A stretch of 64,000 nt of DNA from Salvia splendens (Eukaryota; Streptophyta; Magnoliopsida; Lamiales; Lamiaceae), in contig NC_056048.1 of NCBI RefSeq assembly GCF_004379255.2, positions 7,846,001 to 7,910,000 of the forward strand. Reading direction: 5' to 3'. The position numbers and the translations under genes were made by a program. The notes under the pieces were generated by a model. That model was given only the letters and a program-made list of their open reading frames with translations, had not been told where the DNA came from and did no database searches. Below, in pieces: positions 1 through 10,773 of the stretch (positions are counted from its first letter, which is position 1; every line of letters starts with the position of its first letter).

Positions 1-8
1 AATATAAT

Positions 9-1483
9 CAGTGGCGGAGCCAGAGATTTCATAATGGGGGGTCCAAAATTAAACTTCAAAAAAAATTACATAAATTAAATTATAAGGTTCAAAATGTAAA
101 AGTCAAATGCAATCACATCATAACATTTGTCTTCTATTCTTCATCTTCTGAAACCGCTGCATAATAGTTTCATTGGTAACTTTAACAAACACATCCTTTT
201 CGATGTAAGGAACTAAGCAATCATTCAATAGTTGGTCTCCCATGCTATTACGTAGAGAAGTCTTGATGATCTTCATTGCTGAAAAGGCTCTTTCTACTGA
301 TGCAGTGGCAACTGGTAAGATCAATGACAACTTAACTAATGAATCAACCATTGGAAAAACTTCATGTTTCCTTGTAGAAACCATCTTTTGAGCAAGACCA
401 CTGATTCCTGATATTTGTGAAAACTTTTCATCTATGCGCACATCGAAAATAAAGTTCTCAAGTTGACTTTTAAGCTCGGACAAAGCAACTTCAGAAAATT
501 CAGAAGGATAATACCGTGCAAGACGAAGCAGCTTCTCCAAATCAAATGCAAAAAATAAATCCCTAGGATCAAAACATGACATGCATAAAACTAAGTCTGT
601 GTTGACTTCATCAAAACGTTGATTCAACTCTTGAGCTTGCAAGTCAATAACAGAACAAAAGAGCTCAACTCGATAATAGTGGAGATTCTTCATTTTCTCA
701 GCTCTACGTCTTCCTTTTTTTCGAGCTACAAACTCATCTTCCATGTCAAGCACATCCAGTTCATATTTGCTACAAAACTTAGAAACATCAGCAAGCAATA
801 CATCCAAATCTTTTTCCCTCATTATTTGCAGACGTGATTTTGCTACCTTGACAAGATTCATCGCATTAACAATGTCTTGATCTTTCTTTTGTAGCACTTG
901 GGAGAGTTCTTGAGGTTGAAGAAGTGAAGGTTCAACTGATGAAGAATCAACGGAAGAAAGTTTCTTGAAATAAAGATCCATATACCTACAAAAATAGTCA
1001 ACACTGATTAAGTTCAAAATATTTGATATTTTCTGTATGCAAAACTATTAACACACACATCAAATAAAGAATTGGAGTTATAAAATTCCAACTACAGAAC
1101 CACCGTAGTCCGTAGCCATTGAATTACATAAGCTATCTTCTTTCTCCCCCTTTGAATTATTATTGCAGTCAAACAAAAAAACAACCTATGTAGAAAAATT
1201 AATTGAATTATATTTGAATTTTGAATATACCTAGTTCTAGTTTACCAGATTTCAGACTTGGAACGGCAGAATGAATACGCTAAATTCAGACTTGGATTGG
1301 AACGGCAGAATGAATACGCTAAATTAAGAGGCACGATTCATATATATTTTGCTGAAACCCATCTCTAATATTATATTTATTATAAATTATAATTATTGTG
1401 AAATTACTAAAATACCCCTAAGTTTTTTAAGAATTAGTGGGGGGACCATGGGCCCCCCTGGCCCCACCCTCCCTCCGCCCCTG
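9..1483 (-). mobile_element. hAT transposon, internally deleted
   Basis: The two ends are inverted repeats: CAGTGGCGGAGCCAG on the left and CAGGGGCGGAGGGAG read from the right. They are flanked by a perfect 8-bp direct repeat AATATAAT at 1-8 and 1484-1491, the target-duplication length of hAT elements. The 1475-bp body holds only the C-terminal part of a transposase on the minus strand. It is therefore a deletion derivative that would need a transposase supplied in trans. The right-hand target repeat overlaps the TA target site of the neighbouring Stowaway element. Confidence 0.9.
118..1017 (-). pseudogene. hAT transposase C-terminal remnant
   Basis: A 299-codon open stretch encodes the C-terminal region of a plant hAT transposase of the zinc-finger MYM / TTF-type group. 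The dimerisation signature is visible near residues 228-277: a hydrophobic stretch, then the core ASVERAFSAMKIIKTSLRNS, then LLNDCL. The N-terminal zinc finger (BED or TTF type), the first catalytic aspartates and most of the RNase H-like core are missing, and nothing coding is visible between residue 1 and the element's right end. Full-length relatives are normally about 600-800 residues. The ATG at 1017 is simply the first Met of the remnant. It is unlikely to be a functional transposase, although a dimerisation-only product could interfere with an active one (inference). Confidence 0.8.
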
Positions 1484-1492
1484 AATATAATA

Positions 1493-1771
1493 CTCCCTCT
1501 GTCCCCAAAGAGTATGAACTATTTTTTTTTGCCCGTCCCTAAAGAGTATGAACTTTCTAATTTGAAAAATTCAAACAACATACTACCCCTACACATCATT
1601 TTATTTACAACTTATATCATTATCATTAACACTTATACCATTATAATAATGTGGACTCCAATCTCCACTAGCATTATTTCCACTACCCCTTCTCTCTCTC
1701 TCTTCCTTTTCCCCTTATTTATTGAAACTCGTACCGAACCCAAAGTTCATACTCTTTGAAGACGGAGGGAG
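1493..1771. mobile_element. Stowaway MITE (279 bp)
   Basis: Terminal inverted repeats read CTCCCTCTGTCCCCAAAGAG on the left and CTCCCTCCGTCTTCAAAGAG from the right. TA dinucleotides flank it at 1491-1492 and 1772-1773, as expected for Tc1/mariner-type Stowaway elements. It is non-coding. Confidence 0.9.
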
Positions 1772-1853
1772 TACTATCATTATCCATATAGTTGATGTGC
1801 TATGGTAAAATAAAAATATAACAAAATTATATTAAAAAAACATACAAGTTATC

Positions 1854-2140
1854 AGGGGTGCGTTATAATGCTAACTTTTTTTTAAATTGCTAATTTGCTA
1901 ACTTATCAACGCAGTGTATTAAAAATGTCAACACGATCACATTAAAATGTCAACACAAATTTGTGTTGACATTTTAATATACTGCGATAATTTTAAATAT
2001 CAATGTCAACACAATGTATAAAAATATCAACTAAGTTTATGTTGACATTTCAATATCATCGTGTTGACATTTTTAATACACTGCATTGATGAGTTAGTAG
2101 ACTTAGCAACTTAAGAATGTTAGCAACAGATCACGCCCCT
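1854..2140. mobile_element. hAT-like foldback MITE
   Basis: An inverted repeat begins AGGGGTGCGTTATAATGCTA on the left and AGGGGCGTGATCTGTTGCTA from the right. Flanking repeats AAGTTAT(C/T) at 1846-1853 and 2141-2148 match in 7 of 8 positions. The interior is a near-palindrome built from TGTCAACA/TGTTGACA units. Superfamily assignment rests only on the target-repeat length and the GGGG ends. Confidence 0.65.
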
Positions 2141-2671
2141 AAGTTATTATTAATCAAGAGTTACGAAAATCTTAAAAAATTGAAAAATGTTACTCCAACT
2201 TTTAATTTTTTGAAAAATTTCCAAATTTAAAGATAATGGATTTTTAATATAAAAATGAGATTTTTTGAACTTCTATGTATCAAATAGTAGTAATAATTAG
2301 TAGTCGTAGGATATACCATGTCACCATGCTATTCGGCGTGTCTAAATTACTAAATTATTACTCCAAATTCACGTAGTTAGATAATTATTAACTTGAAAAA
2401 ATCACTTGAATCCTAATATCGCCACCCTACAAATTCACATTTAGATAATTAATAACTTGAAAATATGTCCATCATTTGTATTTATGTGAACAAGAAGTCA
2501 AAAATAGGCTAATTGCATTTAAAAAATTAAATATGATGATTGAAATACTTGGAAAAGTTGGTCATATCATTGGTCATTATAAGTCAAAAATAGGTTAATT
2601 GCATTTGAAAAATTAAATGTGATGATTGAAATACTTAGAAAAGTTGGTCATATCATTGGTCATTATAAGTG
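2141..2671. repeat. AT-rich spacer with 85-bp tandem duplication
   Basis: No gene is visible. Two consecutive copies of an ~85-bp unit starting AAGTCAAAAATAGG lie at about 2496-2580 and 2581-2665 and differ at only a few positions. The rest is AT-rich. Confidence 0.8.
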
Positions 2672-2673
2672 TA

Positions 2674-2872
2674 CTTTCATCGTATCATTAAAAATGAAAC
2701 ATTTTTCATTTTGAATTGTCTTATTAAAAATGAAACATTTCTTAAAATAGAAACTATATTATTTCTATTTTTTTCATTTTTTTTACTTCTCTCTTTATTA
2801 AATCATAAAACAACACTATATAAAATCTCAAACCGAAAAACAAATATTTCATTTTTAATGGAACGAAGGGAG
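2674..2872. mobile_element. Stowaway-like MITE (199 bp)
   Basis: The right end reads inwards CTCCCTTCGTTCCATTAAAA. The left end is a degenerate match, CTTTCATCGTATCATTAAAA. TA dinucleotides flank at 2672-2673 and 2873-2874. The central part is T-rich. Confidence 0.75.
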
Positions 2873-2968
2873 TACTCACTCTTGTCCTTGTTAACTGATT
2901 GGCTTAGTAATGTACTCACTCATGGAGTAACACTTTGGTACTCAATATGATTGGCTTAGTAAACATTA

Positions 2969-3227
2969 CTCCCTCTGTCCCCATTATATGTACCAGCTTT
3001 ACATTTTAGTCTATTACGTATTAATTGTCTCATTTCATTTTACATTGTTTGGTAGTAGACTGTAAACCTCATATTCCATCGACTCATTTGAACTCACATT
3101 TTATTATAAAACTAATATTAAAAGTAGGATCTACAATCCACTAACTTTTTCAACCCACTATCTATTACTACATTTCTTAAAATTTATGCCCGATAAAATT
3201 GGGACACATATTGAGGGACGGAGGGAG
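2969..3227. mobile_element. Stowaway MITE (259 bp)
   Basis: The ends are CTCCCTCTGTCCCC on the left and CTCCCTCCGTCCCTCA from the right, with TA at 2967-2968 and 3228-3229. Confidence 0.9.
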
Positions 3228-3583
3228 TATATAGAATAACTGAAATTGGATTCAATTTTAAATCTAAATATTGGATTTGGAATTAGAAAGTTCAAATTAT
3301 AATTACACACCTTCAATTCTATGATACAGATTTTTAAATTTGAAATTGATAAATATTAGTATATCTTTTTTAATTGGAATTGTAAATCAAGTAGAGCCCC
3401 GCCCAAATAAACACCAGCGCCGATCTTAACTTAAAGAGTCCAGATTCAGTATAATGCATGGAAGCCCATATGTAAACCCATATTAATTAATATAGGCATC
3501 TATTCAAACATTATAAACCAAGCACAAGATGAAAAATGAAAAATGAAAAATGCAAAATAAATATCATCTAGCTAGTACCACAG
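3228..3583. other. AT-rich spacer
   Basis: This is AT-rich sequence between a Stowaway MITE and the Tat retrotransposon. It contains an imperfect A/T repeat (TGAAAAA units near 3531-3552). No gene or element ends are seen. It is the DNA that lay just beyond the PILS 3' end before the retrotransposon inserted. Confidence 0.6.
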
Positions 3584-3588
3584 CTATG

Positions 3589-4230
3589 TGATGGGGTACG
3601 AACCAAACCCTAATGGCAAGCCCAATAACAGTGACGGCCCATCAGCCTAGAGCCCAAGAAAGAGTATCTGTTCGGCACCAAAGAGTTCGGCACGACCAAA
3701 GAGTTCGGACTCAGCCTATAGCTCGGTAAAGTTCGGCACGACCAAAGAGTTCGGACTCAGCCTACAGCTCGGTAAAAGCCGACCAGTCAAGCTCTCCTCT
3801 CAGATCGGCAAGAGCTGATCGGTAAAGTCCAGCAGTTCGGTCTCAACATTCGACCGAACTAGGAGTTAATGGACTCATGAAAGACCTCCACGACCTCCAC
3901 TATACCCACGATCTATTTAGTGGTACGAAGCAGTTATTGAGCAGTTATTGCTCACCCACGATCTTGTTAGTGGGGCTGCAAACCACGATCCTAGTTCAAT
4001 GTATAAATAGAACTTAGGTCAGATAGAAAAAGGTTAAGCTCTCTAGAGATAAAATCATATAGCAAGTCTGTGTTGTAAGCTGTAATCCCAGATCAAGCAA
4101 TACAATCTTTCCCTCCCTTCTTCCCGTGGACGTAGATTTACTTCAGTAAATCGAACCACGTAAATTCTGTGTGTTGTAGTTTTCATTCTCTACCAGCATT
4201 TACTAACATCAGAAATTCGCGGATCCATCA
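3589..4230 (+). repeat. Tat element 5' LTR
   Basis: It begins TGATGGGGTACG and ends GCGGATCCATCA. It contains repeated GTTCGG motifs and two copies of a block starting AGTTCGGCACGACCAAAGAG. A TATAAATAG box lies near 4002-4010, the likely promoter. The first ~12 and last ~12 bases form the usual inverted ends. Confidence 0.95.
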
Positions 4231-4231
4231 C

Positions 4232-4249
4232 TGGCGCCGTCTGTGGGAA
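4232..4249 (+). promoter_or_regulatory. Primer-binding site-like sequence
   Basis: TGGCGCCGTCTGTGGGAA begins two bases after the 5' LTR. The TGGCGCCG start is shared with Asp-tRNA-type primer sites, but the remainder does not match that tRNA, so I leave the primer tRNA unassigned. Confidence 0.7.
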
Positions 4250-4306
4250 TCAGAGAACAAAATTTGTGATAAAGCGAATTTTTGATCCATTTTTTCCACC
4301 CAAAAA

Positions 4307-6310
4307 ATGCATACCAGATCGCAGAGTACCCGTATTCCTGCCCGTGAGAACCAGGAGGAAGCCAATCCATCCCACAGGTCTGGAAAACAGCCTAGGGATA
4401 AATCCACCACCAGTTCTCATGGCGAAGGAACAAGCCGCTCCAAAAATCGTCCCACTGAGTCTTCCCAGCAGCCCGATTTGAATGAGGCTGTCAAGCAGTT
4501 TTTGGAGGCGAAGCAGGAGGAATTCTTAACCTTCCTGCGAAAAAGCCAAAAGCAGCCGGAGACGAAAACGGCGGATTCTCCTTCTCCATCCGCACAAGAA
4601 AGTCACTACCGCAGTAGTGTCGCATCTCCTAGGAGAAAGAATCCCCGTCCCCCTCATGTTCCAGTTCCTCCTCGGTATCGGAATCACAGGAGAACTCAAT
4701 CTCCTCCATACCGACGAGATATCGGATTCGCCGTGTACGGAGCACTGAAGACTCCGTTCTCGGACGACATCACCCGAACTCCCCTACCACAGAACTACCG
4801 AACTCCGTCGATGACTTACGACGGGCTCGTGGACCCTCACGATTTCTTGGGGCGCTATCAATATAACATGGCGAACCAGGGTCTCAACGAGGTCCACATG
4901 TGCAAGCTGTTTCCCGAGCTGCTCATCGGGAACGCGAGAAGGTGGTTCGATAGCCTCCCCCAGGGCAGCATCAGATCTTACCGAGATCTAATGGATGCCT
5001 TCCACAGGAGGTTCTTTCAGAAAGCGGAAGCCCGAATCACTTCGGCTCAGCTGCTTTCCATTCGTCAAGGTCGCGACGAAAAAATCAGCGACTTTATGAC
5101 AAGATTCCACAAGGAATGCCTGCAAGTAGACGATCTCAACGATCTGCTTGTCATCTCGGCATTCCAAAATGGAATCCTGCCCGGAGCTCTCTACAGGAAG
5201 CTCGTTGAGTGCGGTCCGCAGACAGCTCAGGAAATGTGGGACATTGCGGACCAGTACTCCCGGGCCGATGAGGCAGACCGTCGCAAACGGTCGTTAGACA
5301 GCTCATCGTCCCGAGGAGACAGAAGGAAGCCCGATCATAGCGATCAGGGGCATCCTCGCCGGACTCCATTTGAAAGAATTCAAAGGGCTCCGGTGCAAGA
5401 CAGATTGGGACCTCGTCTCAATCCCGAGAAGTCGCCCGCTCAGTTCGTACCGCTGAACAAGCCGAGAGCGGAAATTTTCGAACTGCACTCTGACCTATTC
5501 GAAAAGCCAAAGCGGATGACGAAATCAGCCGCGCGCCGACCACATGATAGCTACTGCTCCTACCATCAAGACCACGGTCACGATACTGAGGAGTGCAGAA
5601 ACTTGGCTGCAGGTATCGATGTTCTTGTGAAGGCAGGGACATTGAAAAAATACCGAAGCAAGCAGCCAAAGAAGAATAAAAAGCAGAGTGGTGCGAACTG
5701 CGCTCCTCAGGATCCGAAAAGGCAGCCGGATCCCGAAGACGATGACGAGCCGCAATATGATGGAGTAATCCAGACTATTGACGCGCTCCCTGCCGGGAAG
5801 ACCAAGTCGTCCCTAAAGTCAGAACGCAGAGGCTCCAATCGAGAGGAGCCAACGCATAAAAGGCTGAAGCAGGACGAAGTGATTACGTTCTCGGCTGCTG
5901 ATCCCGTCCCGGCCATCTCTCCTCACCAAGACGCCATTGTCATCCAAGCCGGAGTGGCAAACAAACTGATCCACAGGGTGTTTGTGGATACAGGAGCGTC
6001 GGTTAGCATTCTTTTTAAAGAGTGCTTTGACAAACTAGAAGTGGACCCAGCTCGGCTCAGTCCGGCTCCGCTTCCCCTGAAGAGCTTCACCCAGGAGGAC
6101 ACCCGCCCTGAAGGTATTATCAGCCTTCCGATCACGGTGGGGAAAACGCCTACTAGCTCCAGTACGATGATTGAGTTTTTCGTGGTGAAAGCTCGGTCCC
6201 CGTACAACGTCATCCTGGGAAGAGACTGGCTCAACACAGTTCGGGCCGTTTGCTCCACCTATCACCTCACCATCAAGATCCCTACTAAAGGAGGGATAGC
6301 GGTCATCTGA
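4307..6310 (+). CDS. gag-pro: Tat element Gag-protease polyprotein
   Basis: The 667-residue ORF starts at the first ATG after the primer site. Residues 1-150 are basic and proline/serine-rich. A Retrotrans_gag-type capsid domain spans roughly 165-285, with the typical ARRWFDSLP and FHRRFF segments. A compact Cys/His knuckle, C-x2-H-x4-H-x4-C, lies near 417-430; this replaces the classical CCHC finger and is common in this clade. The aspartic protease carries DTGAS at 561-565 and ILGRDWL near its end. Gag packages the RNA, and the protease cuts the polyproteins. The ORF ends in TGA, 108 bp before the pol ATG, so pol needs reinitiation, read-through or another mechanism. No convincing splice donor was seen before that stop. 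Confidence 0.9.
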   Translation: MHTRSQSTRIPARENQEEANPSHRSGKQPRDKSTTSSHGEGTSRSKNRPTESSQQPDLNEAVKQFLEAKQEEFLTFLRKSQKQPETKTADSPSPSAQESHYRSSVASPRRKNPRPPHVPVPPRYRNHRRTQSPPYRRDIGFAVYGALKTPFSDDITRTPLPQNYRTPSMTYDGLVDPHDFLGRYQYNMANQGLNEVHMCKLFPELLIGNARRWFDSLPQGSIRSYRDLMDAFHRRFFQKAEARITSAQLLSIRQGRDEKISDFMTRFHKECLQVDDLNDLLVISAFQNGILPGALYRKLVECGPQTAQEMWDIADQYSRADEADRRKRSLDSSSSRGDRRKPDHSDQGHPRRTPFERIQRAPVQDRLGPRLNPEKSPAQFVPLNKPRAEIFELHSDLFEKPKRMTKSAARRPHDSYCSYHQDHGHDTEECRNLAAGIDVLVKAGTLKKYRSKQPKKNKKQSGANCAPQDPKRQPDPEDDDEPQYDGVIQTIDALPAGKTKSSLKSERRGSNREEPTHKRLKQDEVITFSAADPVPAISPHQDAIVIQAGVANKLIHRVFVDTGASVSILFKECFDKLEVDPARLSPAPLPLKSFTQEDTRPEGIISLPITVGKTPTSSSTMIEFFVVKARSPYNVILGRDWLNTVRAVCSTYHLTIKIPTKGGIAVI

Positions 6311-6418
6311 GGTGACCAAAAGAGAGCAAATGAATGTCTGCAAATTGCGCTTAGAAGTGCCGAGCAGTCAGATCGGCACCACCAAGCATAGCAATCACAG
6401 CAGCCGGAGTCAGAGGCG

Positions 6419-9400
6419 ATGACCGAAGTCATACCGGAGCCGAACTCGATGACAGTTCAGCTGTACGAAGACGATCCATCCAGAACGGTTAAGATCGGCT
6501 TCGCGGGAACGCCCCTACTTCGGGAAAAAACCATCCAGCTCCTCAAGGAGTATAAAGACGTCTTTGCATGGTCTCCGTTGGACATGACCGGAGTGCCCCC
6601 CGAGGTAATCACTCATCGGTTAAATATTGATCCTTCAGTCCGGCCGATAAAACAGAAGCAAAGACTCTTTGCGGCAGAACGAAGTCAAGTCATCCATGAC
6701 GAAGTCCGTCAATTATTGAAGGCGGATGTGTTATTCGAAGTGAAGTATCCTTCGTGGGTGGCCAATCCTGTCATGATCAAGAAAAAGGAAGGAGGATGGC
6801 GGATGTGCATAGATTTCACCGATCTAAATAAGCACTGTCCCAAAGATTGCTATCCCCTTCCGAACATAGATAAAAAAGTAGAAGCTTTGATAGGCTTTGA
6901 AATTTTTTGTTTTCTTGATCTGTACAAAGGATACCATCAAGTTTTAATGGATGAGATTGACGCTTCAAAAACGGCCTTCATTACTGATTTCGGCATTTTC
7001 GCTTATAAAAAGATGCCATTCGGTTTAAAGAATGCCGGAGCCACTTATCAAAGGATGGTAGACAAGCTTTTTCGGCACCTGATTGGAAAGGAGGTCGAAG
7101 TGTATGTTGACGATATAGTCGTCAAAAGCAAAAGCACTTCGGAGTACGAGCACAACCTCAAGTCCACTCTCAACGTGCTCAAGAAAGCCAACCTCAAACT
7201 TAATCCCCAAAAGTGTACCTTTTTGGTAGATTCGGGAAAGTTTCTGGGTTGTTGGGTTTCAAAGGACGGACTCAAGGCAAACCCCTCAAAAGTTCAAGTC
7301 GTTCAGAACATGGCAATGCCGAAGTCCATACATGACGTGCAAAGGCTAACCGGATGTCTAGCCGCACTGAATCGATTCCTTTCCCAAGCAGCCGAAAAGC
7401 AACTGCCGTTCTTCACGGTGTTGAAAAAGGCACCAAAGTTCGAGTGGGGAGCCGAGCAGAAAAAGGCATTTGACGAGCTCAAAAGTTATCTAGCCGAGCT
7501 TCCTACTCTCTCTGCTCCAACCGAAGCCGAAGTAATATTCTTATACTTAGCGGCATCGGATCAAACCATCAGCGCGGTGCTTGTACGAGAAGAAGGCCTA
7601 AAGCAGCTTCCCATCTACTTTACAAGCCGAGCATTAAGAGGTCCAGAAACCAGGTATCAACCTCTGGAAAAGATTGCTCTGGCATTAGTAAATGCAGCAA
7701 GGAGACTGCGGCCATACTTCTATGCTCACAAGGTATGCGTCTTAACTGATCTGCCACTTCGGCAAGTGTTGACCAAACCAGAAGCATCAGGCAGAATCGC
7801 CAAGTGGGCTATAGAGTTGGGAGAGCACACAATTGAATATCTACCTCGGAAAGCCATCAAGGGACAAGCCTTGGCAGATTTCCTTGCAGAAGCGAAGTTC
7901 GGTCAAGCAATTCCTGTTATGGCCGAACAGAAGAATTCTGCCAATGCCGAACTAGCACAGCCCTTGGAATCCGAAGTAGAGCCGCCGGACTGCTGGAGCG
8001 GATTCGTAGATGGAGCTTCAAACAAGATGGGAAGTGGAGCTGGTATTCTACTTGTCGCTCCCGACGGACACGAGGTAACCTACTCACTTCGGTTCCTATT
8101 CCCCACTACTAATAATGAAGCCGAGTACGAAGCCCTCCTGGCCGGACTCCAGTTAGCGCAAAGTCTGCTCGTCAAATCTCTCAAAGTCCATTGTGATTCA
8201 CAAGTCATAGTAAATCACATGTTGGGTACAAGTGAAGCTCGTGACGAGAGAATGAAGAAGTATTTGGACAAAGCGCAAAGCATCAGCCGAAGTTTCTCCT
8301 ATTTTCGGATAATCCGCATTCCCAGAGCGGAAAATAGCCGAGCAGATACCTTAAGTAAGTTGGCCTCAGATCCGAACTCAAAGGCGGAAGAATTAATGCA
8401 TCGAAGCATTGATGAAGCCGAGGTACATTCAGTATCCAGCTCGCCGAACTGGATGACGCCGATCTTGCAGTATCTGGATCAAGGACAATTGCCCGAGGAT
8501 AAGAGAGAAGCTCGGAAGATCACATGCCGAGCACTTCGGTACGAACTTCATGAAGGAGTCCTCTTTAGAAAGTCTTACCTCCAGCCGTTATTGCGGTGCG
8601 TAGGACCAGAAAAGACGGACTACATCCTCAGAGAAGTTCATGAAGGATCGTGCGGTAGCCACATCGGAGCCAGAGCTTTAGCTAAAAAAGTTCTGAGATG
8701 GGGATATTATTGGCCAACCATGGTACAAGAGGCAGTGCAGCTCGTCAAGAAGTGTACGAAGTGCCAAATTCATGCAAATGTCCCAAGGATGCCGCAGACC
8801 GATCTATACACTATGCAAAGCACTTGGCCTTTCATGCAATGGGGCATAGACATAGTGGGACCACTTCCTCAAGCTCCTCGGCAAATGAAATTCCTTATCG
8901 TTGCCGTGGACTACTTCACGAAGTGGGTGGAGGCTGAACCATTAGCTACGATAACGAGCTCAAAGGCATTGGACTTCGTCTGGAAGAACATAGTGTGCCG
9001 ATTTGGCATACCCCACATCCTCATCTCGGATAATGGGACTCAGTTCACCGACAAGACGTTCAAGAATTGGTGCCAAGAGCTGAACATTCAACAGCGGTTC
9101 ACTTCGGTCTCCCATCCCCAAGCAAACGGACAAACGGAAGTAACGAACCGGATTCTGGTGAAAGGGTTAAAAGCTCGGTTAGAACAAGCCAAAGGACAAT
9201 GGGTAGAAAATCTCCCTCAAGTCCTATGGTCCTACCGAACTACGCCCAAAACCTCCAACGGTGAAACTCCGTATAGTCTGGTGTACGGCACTGAAGCCGT
9301 AATTCCGGTGGAGATCGGCGTACCCAGTCCCCGAACTCTAAATTTCTCCTCAGAAATGAATGACGACGGACTGAGAGCAGAACTAGATCTCGCCGAAGAA

Positions 9401-9682
9401 AGAAGAGAATTGGCGTGCATAAAAGCAGCCAAGTATAAGGAGCAAGTAGCCCGGTATTATAACCAAAGGGTGAAAAAGCTTCAATTTCAAGTGGGAGATC
9501 TCGTCTTGAGAAACAACGAAGTAAGCCGAGCAGAAAAGCTGGGCAAACTCGAGCCCACATGGGAGGGTCCGTATCGGGTGTCAGAAGTCCTCGGCAAAGG
9601 GTCTTATAAATTGACTCACATGTCAGGAGAACAAATACCCCGAACATGGCACGTCTCCAACCTCAAGAAGTTCCACTTGTAA
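6419..9682 (+). CDS. pol: Tat element Pol: RT, RNase H, aRNase H, integrase
   Basis: The 1087-residue ORF is uninterrupted. Reverse transcriptase occupies about residues 60-300, with YVDD at 229-232. The first RNase H follows (about 370-480). A second, archaeal-type RNase H starts near 525 with FVDGASNKMGSGAG and continues with a CDSQVIVNHMLG segment; this duplication marks the Tat lineage. The integrase has an HHCC zinc-binding part (about 740-785) and catalytic DDE residues in GIDIVGP, DNGTQF and NGQTEVTNR (about 809, 870 and 906). No chromodomain is visible at the end. It makes cDNA and inserts it. No internal stops are seen, so the product may be active. Confidence 0.92.
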   Translation: MTEVIPEPNSMTVQLYEDDPSRTVKIGFAGTPLLREKTIQLLKEYKDVFAWSPLDMTGVPPEVITHRLNIDPSVRPIKQKQRLFAAERSQVIHDEVRQLLKADVLFEVKYPSWVANPVMIKKKEGGWRMCIDFTDLNKHCPKDCYPLPNIDKKVEALIGFEIFCFLDLYKGYHQVLMDEIDASKTAFITDFGIFAYKKMPFGLKNAGATYQRMVDKLFRHLIGKEVEVYVDDIVVKSKSTSEYEHNLKSTLNVLKKANLKLNPQKCTFLVDSGKFLGCWVSKDGLKANPSKVQVVQNMAMPKSIHDVQRLTGCLAALNRFLSQAAEKQLPFFTVLKKAPKFEWGAEQKKAFDELKSYLAELPTLSAPTEAEVIFLYLAASDQTISAVLVREEGLKQLPIYFTSRALRGPETRYQPLEKIALALVNAARRLRPYFYAHKVCVLTDLPLRQVLTKPEASGRIAKWAIELGEHTIEYLPRKAIKGQALADFLAEAKFGQAIPVMAEQKNSANAELAQPLESEVEPPDCWSGFVDGASNKMGSGAGILLVAPDGHEVTYSLRFLFPTTNNEAEYEALLAGLQLAQSLLVKSLKVHCDSQVIVNHMLGTSEARDERMKKYLDKAQSISRSFSYFRIIRIPRAENSRADTLSKLASDPNSKAEELMHRSIDEAEVHSVSSSPNWMTPILQYLDQGQLPEDKREARKITCRALRYELHEGVLFRKSYLQPLLRCVGPEKTDYILREVHEGSCGSHIGARALAKKVLRWGYYWPTMVQEAVQLVKKCTKCQIHANVPRMPQTDLYTMQSTWPFMQWGIDIVGPLPQAPRQMKFLIVAVDYFTKWVEAEPLATITSSKALDFVWKNIVCRFGIPHILISDNGTQFTDKTFKNWCQELNIQQRFTSVSHPQANGQTEVTNRILVKGLKARLEQAKGQWVENLPQVLWSYRTTPKTSNGETPYSLVYGTEAVIPVEIGVPSPRTLNFSSEMNDDGLRAELDLAEERRELACIKAAKYKEQVARYYNQRVKKLQFQVGDLVLRNNEVSRAEKLGKLEPTWEGPYRVSEVLGKGSYKLTHMSGEQIPRTWHVSNLKKFHL

Positions 9683-9927
9683 GAGACAAGGTCCGGTCAG
9701 TCTGTCTTGTGTCTAGTTCGGTCATAGGGGTACATGTTTTTATTTGTTTGTTTTTTACTTGTACCTTTTACTTGTCGTTTTATAAAAAGTTTAAAGTTTT
9801 TTCTTTCGTCTTTTTCATTTTTTCTCTATGTGTTTTGTCTCTATGTGCTTGTCGTCTCTTACAAATGGTACCAAGGTATATCGTTCTTTAAAGACTGATC
9901 CCCTTTTTAGATCGATTATTAAAGACT

Positions 9928-10620
9928 ATTGTGAGTCCAAGCTTCTAAGGAGGATATAAGACCACATTTCAGCTTAACAAGCAGTCCGTCTGAAACGAAC
10001 TGCAATAAGCCAACGATTGTGAGTCCAAGCTTCCAAGGAGGATACAAGACCGCAATTCAGCTTAACAAGCACTTCGTCTAAAACGAACTGCAATGAGGGA
10101 AAGTCCGATCCACGCGATAAACCTCGCCGAATTAGGACGACCAAGTTCGGTCAAAGAAGTTTACCTCATAAGACCGGGGACGACCACGTCTAGTCAAAGA
10201 GGTTTACTGCATAAGACCACTTCGGTTAACTGGGAAAGTCCGATCCACGCGATAAAACTCGCCGAATTAGGACAAGGGAAAGTTCGATCCCGGCGACAAA
10301 AATTGCCAAATTAGAACACAAACCAAGTTCGGTCAAAGATGTTTATTTCATCAGACCAAAGACGAGTCCGGTCAAAGATGTTTATTTCATCAGACCAAAG
10401 ACGAGTCCGGTCAAAGATGTTTATTTCATCAGACCAAAGACGAGTCCGGTCAAAGATGTTTATTTCATCAGACCAAAGACGAGTCCGGTCAAAGATATTT
10501 ATTTCATCAGACCAAAGACGAGTCCGGTCAAAGATGTTTATTTCATCAGACCAAGGACCAAGTTCGGTCAAAGAAGTTTACTTCGTAAGACCAAGGACCA
10601 AGTCCGGTCAAAGAAGTTTA
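9928..10620 (+). repeat. Tandem repeats in the Tat 3' region
   Basis: An ~88-bp unit with GTGAGTCCAAGCTTC occurs twice (about 9928-10095). From about 10332 a 39-bp unit containing GTCAAAGATGTTTATTTCAT is repeated about six times almost exactly, with diverged copies on both sides. The array is open in several frames only because 39 is a multiple of three. Such tandem arrays are known between pol and the 3' LTR of Tat elements. Confidence 0.9.
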
Positions 10621-10773
10621 CTTCATAAGACCGAGGACAAGTACGATGAAATTTTTTCGCTAAGCTGTAAATACAGTGTTAGAAGCGAAAACAAAATTTC
10701 ATTTTTCAAATCTTGTTCGGCATACAACTCCGCTACCCTACAAAATGGCGTTACGCTATTACAAAGGACTATT

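Noticed and set aside
1349..1759. 136-codon plus-strand ORF
   Set aside because: It runs from the hAT end through a Stowaway MITE; translation of non-coding element DNA.
6290..6440. Ogre-type intron joining gag-pro to pol in the Tat element
   Set aside because: A GTGACC donor lies after the stop codon, so splicing there would not remove the stop; no good donor was found before it.
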